Of a stretch of DNA of 64,000 nt, positions 1 through 8,905 are shown piece after piece. Made by a program: the position numbers and the translations under genes. Position 1 is the stretch's first letter. Each line of letters starts with the position of its first letter. The notes beneath the pieces were generated by a model that made no database searches, had not been told where the DNA came from, and saw only the letters and a program-made list of their open reading frames with translations. The DNA is from Luteimonas suaedae (GTDB lineage: Bacteria; Pseudomonadota; Gammaproteobacteria; Xanthomonadales; Xanthomonadaceae): contig NZ_VSSP01000002.1 of assembly GCF_008312895.1 (NCBI RefSeq), positions 62,001 to 126,000 of the forward strand, read 5' to 3'.

Positions 1-57
1 GAGGTGATCGCGAAGCTTCGCAAGCAGATCTACGTACGGCGCAAGCGCGCCCACTGA
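1..57 (+). CDS. C-terminal fragment of an unidentified protein
   Basis: Only the last 18 codons of a gene entering from the left edge are present, ending in TGA at 55-57. The tail EVIAKLRKQIYVRRKRAH is strongly basic, with eight K, R or H residues. That is too little to assign a family; the end of a DNA-binding regulator is conceivable but not supported. The next gene on the strand starts 144 bp later, so close translational coupling is unlikely. Confidence 0.45.
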   Translation, partial: EVIAKLRKQIYVRRKRAH

Positions 58-201
58 GTCCGACAACCGCTCCCGGCGACCCGCTGGACGGGGCCGGGAC
101 CCCGGTATCGCGCTGCCACCCCAGGGCGACGCGGCAACGTGATCTGGATTCACAATACGTAGTCACCGGATCGCTATGCTGGCGGGCGAACAGGGGGTGG
201 A

Positions 202-2253
202 ATGCAAGACGCACCAGGCCAGCGCGACGCCACGCCGTTGCCGGAGATCGCCGGTTACCGGCTGCTGCGCGTGATCGCCCACGGCGGCATGTCGACCGTC
301 TACCTGGCCAGGCAGGAATCGCTGGGGCGCGAGGTCGCGATCAAGGTCATGCGCCCCGAGGCCCTGGCCGATGAGGTCAGCCGGCGCCGGTTCGAGAACG
401 AGGCCCGCACCATCGGCCGGCTCGAGCACCCGCACATCGTCGGCATCTACCAGATCGGCCGCACCGTCGACGACCTGCCCTACTACGTGATGCCGCACAT
501 GCCGCACGGCCACCTGGGCCAGCGCGACTTCGGCGGCGACGAGGGCCGGGTCCGTGCGATCCTGCGAGCGCTGCTCTCGGCACTGGCCTATGCGCATGCC
601 CGTGGCGTGATCCATCGCGACGTTAAGGCCGAGAACGTGCTGTTCGACGAAGCCGAGCGCCCGCTGCTGGCCGACTTCGGCATCGCCCTGCGCCGCGGCT
701 ACGGCAGCCGCGTCACCAGTGCCGGGCTCGCGCTCGGCAGCACCGCCTACATGGCGCCCGAGCAGGCCCGCGGCGACGAGGTCGACCCCCGCGCCGACCT
801 CTACAGCGTCGGCGTGCTGGCCTGGGAGCTGCTGACCGGAGAGCTGCCGTACAAGGCGGGCGACGCGCTGTCGATGGCGGTGATGCACGCGCAGGATCCG
901 GTCCCACGGCTGCCGCGGCATCTGCGCCACTGGCAGCGTTTCATCGACCGTGCCATGGCCAAGGGGCCGCTCAGGCGCTACCACGACGCCGACGAGATGC
1001 TGCGTGCGCTGGAGGGCGTCTCGCTGCGCGGGCCGGGCCGCACGGCGGCATTGCAGGATGCACTGCAGGCGCTACCGGCAAGGCTACGGCGTCTGCCGAA
1101 GGCGACCTGGGTGCTGGGCGCGCTGGGCCTGGCCGCAGTGGTCGGAGTGGCGCTGCGGCAGACCGATCCCGTTGCCGCCGAGGGATTTTTCCGCGCACAA
1201 CCGGCGAGCATCGAGACCGCCGGCGTCGGATCGTCCACACCCGCCGCGACGCGCATCGGCGTGCTTGCCAACCCGGACGACGCGCTGCTGCGGGCGGCAC
1301 CCGAATCCGAGGCCAGCAAGCTGATCGCCGCGGCCGAACGCCAGACCGCGGCGCGGCGGCTGTACCGGCCGAAGCACGACAACGCCTACGACAGCCTGGT
1401 CGCGGCGGCGGCGGCCGATCCTGGCCACCTGCAACTGGCGCAGGCGGCGACGCAGCTGGCCGGCGCGCTGGCCGCGGAAGCGGACCGCAGGATCCGCGCC
1501 GGCGACGCCGCGGGCGCCGTCGAGCCGCTGCAGCGGATGGCGCGGCTGTCGCAACGGATGCCGGACAGTGAGATTCCCGGCCTCGCGAAGCTGCGCCGCG
1601 ACGCCGCCACCGCGATCGCCGCGCGCATCGATGCCGAAGCCGCGCGCTTCGATCGCGAGCAGGCCCTGCGCCTGGTCGACATCGCCCGGGCGTCCGCGCT
1701 CGACGAGGCCAGCGTCGCAGCGCTGCGCAAGCGCGCGTCTGCGATTCCCGAAGTCGGGCAGACGGTTCCAGGCGAAGCCTCCGGCATGACGGTCATGCGC
1801 AAGGGCGACGGTGCCTACGCGATGGCGCGGCGCGCGGTCAGCCGCGACGAGTACCGCCGCTTCGTCGAAGCCACCGGCCGCGAGTCCGCGCTCTGCCGCG
1901 AACGCGCCTCGGTGCTGCGCGTGTTCTCGCCGCGCGACTGGACGTCGCCCGGCTACGGGCAGAGCGGCAGCGATGCAGTGGTATGCGTGTCCTGGGCCGA
2001 CGCCGAAGCCTACGCGCAATGGCTGAGCCGCGAGACCGGTCACCGCTACCGCCTGCCCACTGCATCCGAAGCGCGCGAACGGGCACACGAGAGCGGCGCA
2101 ACGCCGGTGGCGGAATGGCTGCTCGACTGTGCCGGCGACTGCGAGCGGCGCGCGGTGCGCGGAACCAGTTGGCGACGCGACGCGGCGACACGCGACGCCG
2201 ACGCCGGGCGCGGCTACGACGACGTCGGCTTCCGGCTGGTGCGTGAGCCCTGA
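202..2253 (+). CDS. Membrane serine/threonine protein kinase with C-terminal FGE/SUMF1-like domain
   Basis: The 683-residue protein has a complete N-terminal Hanks-type kinase domain (about residues 15-275). It shows a glycine loop (HGGMSTVYLA), the ATP-binding lysine in VAIK (K48), the catalytic loop HRDVKAEN (D140), DFG (158-160) and the APEQARG activation segment. One hydrophobic span near 302-320 should anchor it in the inner membrane. A periplasmic part follows, ending in a domain (about 515-683) with the formylglycine-generating-enzyme/SUMF1 pattern: VSRDEYRRFVEATG, RLPTASEARE and a GFRLVRE end. The cysteines of the catalytic FGE site are not visible near VRGTSWRRD, so this domain is probably a binding or sensing module. 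The ATG follows a GGGGGTGG ribosome-binding site. The pattern fits a receptor kinase reading a periplasmic signal; the substrate is unknown. Confidence 0.85.
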   Translation: MQDAPGQRDATPLPEIAGYRLLRVIAHGGMSTVYLARQESLGREVAIKVMRPEALADEVSRRRFENEARTIGRLEHPHIVGIYQIGRTVDDLPYYVMPHMPHGHLGQRDFGGDEGRVRAILRALLSALAYAHARGVIHRDVKAENVLFDEAERPLLADFGIALRRGYGSRVTSAGLALGSTAYMAPEQARGDEVDPRADLYSVGVLAWELLTGELPYKAGDALSMAVMHAQDPVPRLPRHLRHWQRFIDRAMAKGPLRRYHDADEMLRALEGVSLRGPGRTAALQDALQALPARLRRLPKATWVLGALGLAAVVGVALRQTDPVAAEGFFRAQPASIETAGVGSSTPAATRIGVLANPDDALLRAAPESEASKLIAAAERQTAARRLYRPKHDNAYDSLVAAAAADPGHLQLAQAATQLAGALAAEADRRIRAGDAAGAVEPLQRMARLSQRMPDSEIPGLAKLRRDAATAIAARIDAEAARFDREQALRLVDIARASALDEASVAALRKRASAIPEVGQTVPGEASGMTVMRKGDGAYAMARRAVSRDEYRRFVEATGRESALCRERASVLRVFSPRDWTSPGYGQSGSDAVVCVSWADAEAYAQWLSRETGHRYRLPTASEARERAHESGATPVAEWLLDCAGDCERRAVRGTSWRRDAATRDADAGRGYDDVGFRLVREP

Positions 2254-2260
2254 GGGGCGT

Positions 2261-2487
2261 GATTCGTGATTCGTGATTCGTGATTCGTGATTCGTGAAAA
2301 GCGTAAGTCACCGTCATCCCGGCGCAAGCCGGGATCCATTCCGCAGAAGCCTGGTCATTGCAAGGCAACGACAAGGCAGCTGGATCACGGCTTGCGCCGG
2401 GATGACGAGCAAAGACTGTTCAAGCTTTTAACGAATCACCAATCACCAATCACGAATCACGAATCCACGAATCCGCGAATCACGAAC
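2261..2487. repeat. Composite repeat: inverted heptamer arrays enclosing a GTCATCCCGG palindrome pair
   Basis: Five tandem copies of the heptamer GATTCGT lie at 2261-2295. Their reverse complements, degenerate ATCACGA/ATCACCA units, lie at 2432-2486. Inside is a second inverted pair, CGTCATCCCGGCGCAAGC at 2312 onward against its partner at 2381-2407. The outer arrays and inner palindromes could form a nested stem-loop in the transcript. The structure starts just after the kinase stop codon and ends about 30 bp before the DUF502 gene, so it may act as a terminator or mRNA-stabilising element. Confidence 0.85.
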
Positions 2488-2516
2488 CCCCCGACCGCTC
2501 CGGTAAGATTGCGCCC

Positions 2517-3194
2517 ATGCCCGCCTCCTCCTCCCGCGCGCGCCGCCTGCAGCGGTTGTTCCTCACCGGCCTGCTGACGCTGCTGCCGATCTGGCTCACC
2601 TGGGTAGTGGTCAAGTTCGTGTTCGTGCTGCTGGGCGATGCCAGCAAGCCTTGGGTCGGTCCGCTGTCGCGGCGGATCGCCGCCTGGTTCCCGGATGCCC
2701 TGGGCTGGTTCGATGCGCTCTGGGTGCAGAACGCGATCGCGCTGCTCGCCACACTGGCGCTGATCCTCGTCTCCGGCTGGATGGCCCGGCGCGTGGTCGG
2801 GCAGCGCCTGCTGGGCTGGTTCGAACGGCTGATCGCGCGCATTCCCCTGGCCAGCGTCATCTACTCCAGCGCGCGCAAGCTGCTCGATATCCTGCAGACC
2901 AAGCCGGGGACCACCCAGCGCGTGGTGCTGATCGACTTTCCGCACACCGAGATGAAAGCGGTCGGCTTCGTCACCCGGGTCATGCGCGAGCACGGCAGCG
3001 AGCGTGAACTCGCCGCCGTGTACGTGCCCACCACGCCCAACCCGACCTCCGGCTATCTCGAGATCGTGCCGGTGGAAAAGCTCACGCCGACCGATTGGAC
3101 CGTCGACCAGGCGATGGCCTTCATCATCTCGGGCGGAGCTTCCGCGCCGGACACCATCCCCTTCACTCCTCCCGCCGCCGCCCCGCCGACGTGA
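2517..3194 (+). CDS. DUF502 family inner-membrane protein
   Basis: This 225-residue protein matches the DUF502 pattern. It has a basic N-terminus, a long hydrophobic segment around 13-38 (LFLTGLLTLLPIWLTW), a second membrane span around 75-95, then a soluble part with IPLASVIYSSARKLLDIL and VLIDFPHTEMKAVGFVT. Family members are small membrane proteins of unknown biochemical role. The start was chosen at the ATG preceding MPASSSRARR; no strong Shine-Dalgarno sequence is present. Its TGA overlaps the GTG of the next gene by four bases, so the two are translationally coupled. The proline-rich C-terminal tail is probably disordered. Confidence 0.85.
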   Translation: MPASSSRARRLQRLFLTGLLTLLPIWLTWVVVKFVFVLLGDASKPWVGPLSRRIAAWFPDALGWFDALWVQNAIALLATLALILVSGWMARRVVGQRLLGWFERLIARIPLASVIYSSARKLLDILQTKPGTTQRVVLIDFPHTEMKAVGFVTRVMREHGSERELAAVYVPTTPNPTSGYLEIVPVEKLTPTDWTVDQAMAFIISGGASAPDTIPFTPPAAAPPT

Positions 3195-3964
3195 GTGCGC
3201 GCCTGCTCGACGACCGTGCGACGCGATTGTTCATCGCGCTGGCGGCGTTCTTCTGTGTCAATGCGGTGCTGGCCGAGTTCATCGGGGTCAAGATCTTCTC
3301 GCTGGAGAGCACCCTCGGCATCGCGCCGTTGCAATGGGACCTGTTCGGGCAGAGCGGCGGGTTGAGCTTCACCGCCGGCACCCTGCTGTGGCCGATCGTC
3401 TTCATCTTCACCGACGTGATCAACGAATACTTCGGCCGGCGCGGCGTGCGCCTGATCTCGTGGATCGCGGTGGCGCTGATCGTGTACGGCTTCTGCTTCG
3501 CCTTTGCCGCGATCGCGCTGGCGCCGGCCGACTGGTGGGTGACCGCGGCGCAGCGTCAGGGCGTGCCGGACTACCAGGCCGCATTCGCGGCGGTCTTCGG
3601 CCAGGGCATGTGGACGATCGCCGGATCCGTGGTGGCGTTCCTGATCGGCCAGCTGATCGACGTCGCCGTCTTCCACCGCATCCGCCGCGCCACCGGCGAG
3701 CGCCTGGTGTGGCTGCGCGCCACCGGCTCGACCGCGGTGTCGCAGCTGATCGACAGCTTCGTGGTGATCTGGATCGCCTTCGTGCTCGGCCCGCAGCAGT
3801 GGCCGACCTCGCTGTTCCTCGCCGTGAGCTCGGTCAACTACGGCTACAAGATGGCCGCGGCGATCGCACTGATCCCGCTGCTGTATCTGATGCGGCGCGC
3901 GATCCGCGGCTACCTGGGCGAGGCCCGCGCCGCCGAACTGCGCGCGCAGGCAGCAGAAGCGTAG
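3191..3964 (+). CDS. yhhQ: Queuosine precursor transporter, YhhQ/VUT family
   Basis: The GTG start overlaps the DUF502 stop (GTGA) and gives a 257-residue protein beginning MSARLLDDRATRLF. It has about six hydrophobic segments and the family hallmarks: VNAVLAEFIGVKIF near the N-terminus, IFTDVINEYFG after the second span, and SVNYGYKMAAAIALIPLLY near the end. Family members import queuosine precursors (preQ0/preQ1) across the inner membrane. This fits with tgt and queA, the later steps of tRNA queuosine synthesis, about 34-41 kb downstream in the same window. The stop TAG is followed at once by a heptamer-type hairpin. Confidence 0.88.
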   Translation: MSARLLDDRATRLFIALAAFFCVNAVLAEFIGVKIFSLESTLGIAPLQWDLFGQSGGLSFTAGTLLWPIVFIFTDVINEYFGRRGVRLISWIAVALIVYGFCFAFAAIALAPADWWVTAAQRQGVPDYQAAFAAVFGQGMWTIAGSVVAFLIGQLIDVAVFHRIRRATGERLVWLRATGSTAVSQLIDSFVVIWIAFVLGPQQWPTSLFLAVSSVNYGYKMAAAIALIPLLYLMRRAIRGYLGEARAAELRAQAAEA

Positions 3965-4045
3965 AAACGAGCGGAGAGGAGTGAGAAACGAGAGAGAGCC
4001 TGACGGTGCGCTCTCTCTCGTTTCTCACTCCTCGCTCCTCGCCCT
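3964..4045. repeat. Perfect long hairpin of the GAAACGAG heptamer family
   Basis: A 24-bp perfect inverted repeat (3976-3999 with 4010-4033) surrounds a 10-base loop. The arms are built from GAGAAACGAGAG-type units and begin inside or next to the yhhQ stop codon. A second copy of the same family, with a related loop ending GCGGTGC, lies at 24726-24799. Position and strength suggest a terminator or 3' mRNA-end structure, though no clean U-tract follows. Confidence 0.85.
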
Positions 4046-4125
4046 TCGCCCCAATGACCTTTGACCCTTGCCGTTCGACGGCAGCAGCCCGACGCTGCCG
4101 CCTCCCCCGACCCGGAACCTCCCGC

Positions 4126-5955
4126 ATGGCCGTCCGCCCGCTCGCACTCTCCATCTCCCTCGCACTGGCCGCCGCGCTGACGGCCTGCGGGCCCTCGACC
4201 ACCACCACCGATACCGCGGAACGCACCGGAACCGCGACGACGCCGGCGACGGCCAGCGACAAGGCCGCGCAACTGGCCACGCTCTACGAAGGGTTCTGGG
4301 AAGAGAACCTGCAGCTCAATCCGGTCCAGGCCACCTTCCAGGGCGACCATCGCTACGACGACCAGCTGCCGGACTTCGGCTCGGCCGAGTACCGCCAACA
4401 GATGCACGAGTTCAACGACCGCTGGCTACGCCGGGTCGAGGCCATCGGCGAGGACGGGCTGGAGGGCCAGGACCTGCTGAGCTACCAGATCTTCGTCCGC
4501 GAGCGGCGCGATGCGCTGGAAGCCGAACGCTTCCCGGACTGGATGCTGCCGGTCAACCAGATGGGCAGCCTGGTCAGCTACGCGGTCATGCTCGGCTCCG
4601 GCTCGGTCGCGCAGCCGTTCAAGACGGTCAAGGACTACGACAACTGGCTGGCGCGCGCCGGACGCATCCCGGTCCTGATCGACACCGAGATGGCCAACAT
4701 GCGCGCCGGCATCGAGGCCGGCGTGGTGCAGCCGCGCGTGGTGATGGAGAAGGTGCTGCCGCAGATGGACGCGGTGATCACCGACGCGCCGGAGGACAGC
4801 CAGTTCTGGGGCCCGATCACCAACATGTCGGCGGACTTTTCCGAGGCCGACCGCGAGCGCCTGACCGGCGCGTACCGGGCGCTGATCGGCGAGCAGCTGA
4901 TGCCGGCGCTGCGCAAGCAGCGCGCCTTCATCGCCGACGAATACCTGCCGGCCACGCGTGACACGGTCGGCCTCGATTCGCTGCCCGAGGGCGAGGCCTG
5001 GTACGCCTTCTCCGCCAAGCAGAGCACCACCACCGAGCTGTCGCCGGCGCAGATCCACCAGATCGGCCTGGACGAGGTCGCCCGCATCCACGGCGAGATC
5101 CGCAAGGTGATGGCGGAAGTCGGCTTCGAAGGATCGCTGCAGGACTTCTTCGCCTTCATGCAGACGGACAAGCGGTTCGAGTTCGAATCCGAGGATGCGC
5201 TGCTCGCGCACTATCGCGCGCTGGAGGAGAAGGTCAACGCAAAGATTCCGGACCTGTTCTCGCTCACGCCCAAGGCCGGCTTCGAGATCCGGCCGGTGGA
5301 ACCCTTCCGCGCCGAATCCGCCGCCGGCGGTTCCTACATGTCGCCGAGCGAGGACGGTAGCCGCCCCGGCATCTTCTACGTCAACACCTTCGACCTGCCC
5401 ACGCGCAAGATCTGGGACGCGGAGGACCTGTTCCTGCACGAGGCGATTCCCGGCCATCACTTCCAGCTGGCGTTGCAGCAGGAGTTGGAAGGCGTGCCCG
5501 CGTTCCGCCGCTTCGGCGGCGAGACCGCCTTCATCGAGGGCTGGGGCCTGTACTCCGAAGGGCTGGGCAAGGACCTGGGCGTCTATACCGATCCCTACAG
5601 CTATTTCGGCCGCCTGCAGGGCGAGCTGTGGCGCGCGGTGCGGCTGGTGGTCGACACCGGCCTGCACAGCAAGGGCTGGACCCGGCAGCAGGTGCTCGAC
5701 TACATGTTCGAGAATTCCTCGGTCAGCGAACCGGACGCCGTCGCCGAGGCCGAGCGCTACATCGCCTGGCCGGGCCAGGCGCTGGCCTACAAGATCGGCG
5801 AGCTGAAGATCAAGGAACTGCGCGCGAAGGCGGAACGCGAACTCGGCGATACGTTCGACATCCGCGCCTTCCACGCCGAGGTGCTGAAGGACGGCTCGGT
5901 GCCGCTGGACGTGCTGGAAGCCAAGATCGACCGCTGGATCGCGACGCAGGGCTGA
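4126..5955 (+). CDS. DUF885 family lipoprotein, putative metallopeptidase
   Basis: From the ATG at 4126 the product is a 609-residue lipoprotein: signal segment MAVRPLALSISLALAAA followed by the lipobox LTAC (Cys21). The frame stays open upstream, but that stretch runs through the repeat at 3964-4045 and lacks a signal peptide, so the internal start is preferred. The body matches DUF885 proteins, which are annotated as putative peptidases: a metal-binding motif HEAIPGHH at 438-445, a downstream glutamate in AFIEGWGLYSEG, and RYIAWPGQALAYKIGELK near the C-terminus. It probably acts in the periplasm or on the outer-membrane inner leaflet, degrading peptides; the substrate is not evident. Confidence 0.87.
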   Translation: MAVRPLALSISLALAAALTACGPSTTTTDTAERTGTATTPATASDKAAQLATLYEGFWEENLQLNPVQATFQGDHRYDDQLPDFGSAEYRQQMHEFNDRWLRRVEAIGEDGLEGQDLLSYQIFVRERRDALEAERFPDWMLPVNQMGSLVSYAVMLGSGSVAQPFKTVKDYDNWLARAGRIPVLIDTEMANMRAGIEAGVVQPRVVMEKVLPQMDAVITDAPEDSQFWGPITNMSADFSEADRERLTGAYRALIGEQLMPALRKQRAFIADEYLPATRDTVGLDSLPEGEAWYAFSAKQSTTTELSPAQIHQIGLDEVARIHGEIRKVMAEVGFEGSLQDFFAFMQTDKRFEFESEDALLAHYRALEEKVNAKIPDLFSLTPKAGFEIRPVEPFRAESAAGGSYMSPSEDGSRPGIFYVNTFDLPTRKIWDAEDLFLHEAIPGHHFQLALQQELEGVPAFRRFGGETAFIEGWGLYSEGLGKDLGVYTDPYSYFGRLQGELWRAVRLVVDTGLHSKGWTRQQVLDYMFENSSVSEPDAVAEAERYIAWPGQALAYKIGELKIKELRAKAERELGDTFDIRAFHAEVLKDGSVPLDVLEAKIDRWIATQG

Positions 5956-5980
5956 GCCGGGCCCCAGGATCGCCGTCCCC

Positions 5981-6122
5981 GTAGGAGCGCGCCATGCGCG
6001 CGATGCCGCGGGCATTTCGCCGTCCACGAACTCCGATGGCCGGCGCGCCTGCCGGTCCAGGATCGCGGCATTCACCGGATCCTGCCGGCACCCGCGGCAT
6101 CGCGCGCATGGCGCGCTCCTAC
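5981..6122. repeat. REPIN: inverted pair of GTAG-headed REP sequences
   Basis: GTAGGAGCGCGCCATGCGCG starts at 5981, and its reverse complement ends CGCGCTCCTAC at 6122, with about 85 bp of divergent sequence between. Each arm is itself a small GCGCGC stem-loop. The GTAG head recalls the SMAG REPs of Stenotrophomonas. The element sits between two convergent genes. Other copies of the family in the window are at 38795, 42976, 46898, 47031 and 53013. Confidence 0.9.
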
Positions 6123-6155
6123 GGAGGCCGCCACCGCGGCCCCAACCGAAAGACG

Positions 6156-6186
6156 AAAGGGCCGGCATTGCCGGCCCTTTCCTTTC
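6156..6186. terminator. Bidirectional rho-independent terminator
   Basis: A 10-bp stem AAAGGGCCGG/CCGGCCCTTT (6156-6165 and 6171-6180) with loop CATTG is flanked by an A-rich left side and a T-rich right side. It lies between the converging DUF885 and rhlE genes, so it can serve both. Confidence 0.85.
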
Positions 6187-6208
6187 CTGCAGTCGCGACC
6201 CGAAAAAA

Positions 6209-7537
6209 TCAGGCGCGAGCGCCGCGGCGCGCACTGCCGGGCTTGCCGCTGCCACGGTGCTGCTTGGGCCCGGCATGCGGCTGCGCGCCGCGCACCTGCG
6301 GCTTGCCATGCGCGCGGTGCGCCGGCTTGCCTGCGGGGCGGCCCTGCGAGCGCTGGCCACTGCCGCCGTTCTTCGGGATCGGCGCGTTCAGATCGATCGG
6401 CCGGCTCGGCGCAAAGCCTTCCACCGTGTCCATCACGATGTCGGCCTTGAGCATGCGCTGGATCTGGCGCAACAGGCCGCCCTCCTCGGGTGCCACCAGC
6501 GACAGCGCCTCGCCCGAGGCGCCATTGCGGCCGGTACGGCCGATGCGATGGATATAGTCCTCGGCCACCATCGGCAGGTCGTGGTTGATCACCAGCGGCA
6601 GGTCGGGGATGTCGAGCCCGCGCGCGGCGACGTCGGTCGCCACCAGGATCCGCGCCCTGCCGGCCTTGAACGCGGCGAGCGCCTTCTGCCGCTGCGCCTG
6701 GCTCTTGTTGCCGTGGATCGCCACCGCCGGCAGGCCTGCCTTCTCCAGTTGCTCGGCGAGCCGGTTGCAGCCGTGCTTGGTCTTGCCGAACACCAGCACC
6801 CGCTCGGTGTGGCGCGTGGCCAGGATGTCGACCAGCAGGTCGTGCTTGCGGCCGGCATCGACCGGATGCACGCGGTGCACGATGGTGTCGGCGATGGCGT
6901 TGTTCGCCGCCACCTGCACCTGCTTCGGATCGCGCATGAACTCCAGCGCCAGCGCCTTGATGCGCGGCTCGAACGTGGCCGAGAACAGCAGCGTCTGTCG
7001 CGCCTTCGGCACCCGCGCCAGGATCCGCTTCATCGCCGGCAGGAAGCCCATGTCGAGCATGCGGTCGGCCTCGTCCAGCACCAGCACCTCGACGGCGTCG
7101 AGCTTGGCGTGGCCGTTCTCCATGTGGTCCAGCAGGCGGCCCGGGCAGGCCACCAGGATGTCCACGCCGCGGCGCAAGCTGTCGATCTGCGGGTGCATGC
7201 CGGCGCCACCGAACACGGTGGTGACATTGAGGCGCAGGTGACGGCCGTAGGCCTTGAGGCTGTCGCCCACCTGCACCGCCAGTTCGCGGGTCGGCACCAG
7301 GATCAGCGCGCGCGGCTTGCGCGGGCCCTTGGGCGGGGTTTCCTTCGCCAGTCGCTGCAGCAGCGGCAGGCCGAACGCGGCGGTCTTGCCGGTGCCGGTC
7401 TGGGCGCCGCCCAGCAGGTCGTGGCCGGCCAGCGCCAGCGGAATCGCCTCGGCCTGGATCGGCGTGGGCACGGTGTAGTTGGTTTCGGACAGCGCGCGCA
7501 GCAGCGCGGGCGAGAGCCCGAGGGTTTCGAACGTCAT
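6209..7537 (-). CDS. rhlE: DEAD-box ATP-dependent RNA helicase RhlE
   Basis: This 442-residue helicase carries all core motifs: Q motif region YTVPTPIQAEAIP, Walker A AQTGTGKT (45-52), PTRELAVQV, DEADRMLDMG, the SAT motif, ARGLDIPDLPLVINHDLP and HRIGRTGRNG. The C-terminal 60 residues are a basic, low-complexity tail (KPAHRAHGKPQVRGAQPHAG) typical of RhlE. It unwinds structured RNA in the cytoplasm, with roles in ribosome assembly and mRNA decay in related bacteria. The start ATG follows CCCGGAGCAATGATTC; the GGAG is somewhat distant. A gene-free leader of almost 600 bp lies upstream. Confidence 0.93.
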   Translation of the reverse strand: MTFETLGLSPALLRALSETNYTVPTPIQAEAIPLALAGHDLLGGAQTGTGKTAAFGLPLLQRLAKETPPKGPRKPRALILVPTRELAVQVGDSLKAYGRHLRLNVTTVFGGAGMHPQIDSLRRGVDILVACPGRLLDHMENGHAKLDAVEVLVLDEADRMLDMGFLPAMKRILARVPKARQTLLFSATFEPRIKALALEFMRDPKQVQVAANNAIADTIVHRVHPVDAGRKHDLLVDILATRHTERVLVFGKTKHGCNRLAEQLEKAGLPAVAIHGNKSQAQRQKALAAFKAGRARILVATDVAARGLDIPDLPLVINHDLPMVAEDYIHRIGRTGRNGASGEALSLVAPEEGGLLRQIQRMLKADIVMDTVEGFAPSRPIDLNAPIPKNGGSGQRSQGRPAGKPAHRAHGKPQVRGAQPHAGPKQHRGSGKPGSARRGARA

Positions 7538-8125
7538 GAATCATTGCTCCGGGAGGTCCCGGCGCCGGAATACCGGGCACACGCGTCTGCGTCGTGTCCG
7601 GCCGGACGGCCGTGACGGCTTACTCGGAGCTATCCAGAACCGCGCTGCGAGTAATGGGTGACGGCTCGGAAGGTTCCGGACCGTGTCTGCGCGACGAATG
7701 ACGTGCGGGATAAGGGCCGGAGCACGGGGCCGCGGCGGGTCTACCAGGATCGTCTCCGCCCGAAGGCGGGGGCAACCGTGTTGCAGGACGCCGCGGAGTC
7801 TACGCGAGCCAGGCCAAGACCGCCAGCACGGGCTCCGGCGCCCGTTCAGCCATCACGATCATTGCCTCTGCGTTCGGTACTCCCTCGCGTCAAAGGCCGA
7901 ATCCTGCGCCGCGCTCATGCCCTGTGGGAGCGACGGAAGTCGCGACTGGGCCCCGCCTGCCCAGCGCCAATAGGGAGCCCATGTAGGCTGACGCCCTCTC
8001 CATGGCCTCATGGGGTGCGGCTCCGCTCGTCGCGACTTCCGTCGCTCCCACAGGGGGAGTGCAGCCGCGATCGTGGCGCGGCAATGGCATGCCGCTGCCG
8101 GCAGTCGTGACTTTCCGGTGCGTGG
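7538..8125. repeat. Gene-free stretch with a perfect 24-bp inverted repeat of the GTGGGAGCG family
   Basis: No convincing gene is visible here. At 7923-7946 a TGTGGGAGCGACGGAAGTCG-type arm faces its exact 24-base reverse complement at 8029-8052, about 82 bp apart. Relatives occur at 54932-54954 and 55009-55031. The rest is the upstream region of rhlE and the downstream region of the response regulator. The rhlE promoter presumably lies in 7538-7920, but I cannot pick out a clear one. Confidence 0.8.
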
Positions 8126-8905
8126 TCACCGGGCGTACCGCGCGTCGTCGTCCCGGGAACCCGGATCGCGGGCGATGCCCAGCGCACGGCGCAGCGGCTC
8201 GCGATAGCTGCGACCGGAGGTCATGCAGGTGCCGTTGCGCAGCCGCAGCCAGTACTGCGCGGCGCCGTAGGGCTCGATCTGGTCGATCAGGTCGAGGCGT
8301 ACGATGCGCGAACGGTGGATGCGCACGAATCGCCGCGGGTCCAGGCGCCGGACGAAGCCGGTCATGGTCTCGCGCAGCAGCAGCGTGCGCTCGCCGAGAT
8401 GCAGTTCCAGGTAGTTGCCCTGCGCCAGCACGTACTCGATGTCGTCGACGCGGATCATGCGCAGCCGCTGGCCGTCCGGCACCGCCAGGCGTTCCGGATA
8501 GTCCGCGGTTGCCGCCGGCGCGGCGGCCGCCTCTGCCGCCAGCCGCTGCCGCACCCGCGCCACCGATTCACCCAGCCGCTCCGGCGCCACCGGTTTGACC
8601 AGGTAGTCGATGGCGGAGGCGTCGAACGCGCGCAGCGCATGCGCCGAGAACGCGGTGACGAAGACCACCAGCGGTCGCCGCGCCGGCGGCAACCGCTCGA
8701 GCATCGCGAAACCGTCGGCATGCGGCATGCGCACGTCGAGGAAGACGACGTCGACCACCGCCGCCGCGAGACCGGCAGCGGCCTGCACGCCGTCGCCGTA
8801 CTCGGCGACGACGTCGACGTCGCCCTCCGCCAGCAGCAGCCGCGACAGCCGCGCCCGCGCCAGCGGCTCGTCGTCGACAATGGCCGCACGCACGTGGCGG
8901 GTCAT
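8126..8905 (-). CDS. LytR/AlgR-type response regulator with LytTR DNA-binding domain
   Basis: The 259-residue protein starts MTRHVRAAIVDDEPLARARL. It has a receiver domain with acidic residues D11-D12, phosphoacceptor D57 in FLDVRMPHADGF, the T of VFVTAFSAHA and the lysine of DYLVKPV. A LytTR domain follows from about 145 (YVLAQGNYLELHLG, FVRIHRSRIVRLDLI, and a C-terminal YREPLRRALG). It should bind promoter DNA once phosphorylated by the neighbouring kinase. Its ATG overlaps the kinase stop codon by four bases, confirming both the start and co-translation. The frame stays open far upstream antisense to other genes, but that extension has no family resemblance. Confidence 0.92.
   Translation of the reverse strand: MTRHVRAAIVDDEPLARARLSRLLLAEGDVDVVAEYGDGVQAAAGLAAAVVDVVFLDVRMPHADGFAMLERLPPARRPLVVFVTAFSAHALRAFDASAIDYLVKPVAPERLGESVARVRQRLAAEAAAAPAATADYPERLAVPDGQRLRMIRVDDIEYVLAQGNYLELHLGERTLLLRETMTGFVRRLDPRRFVRIHRSRIVRLDLIDQIEPYGAAQYWLRLRNGTCMTSGRSYREPLRRALGIARDPGSRDDDARYAR

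Noticed and set aside
2261..2487. The heptamer arrays as a CRISPR array
   Set aside because: Units are 7 bp with no spacers, arranged as inverted arrays; no cas genes are nearby.
5993..6557. Small open frames inside the REPINs (MRAMPRAF-like N-termini)
   Set aside because: The same MRAMPR peptide appears at every REP copy because the repeat contains ATG codons. No ribosome-binding site or conserved continuation is present.
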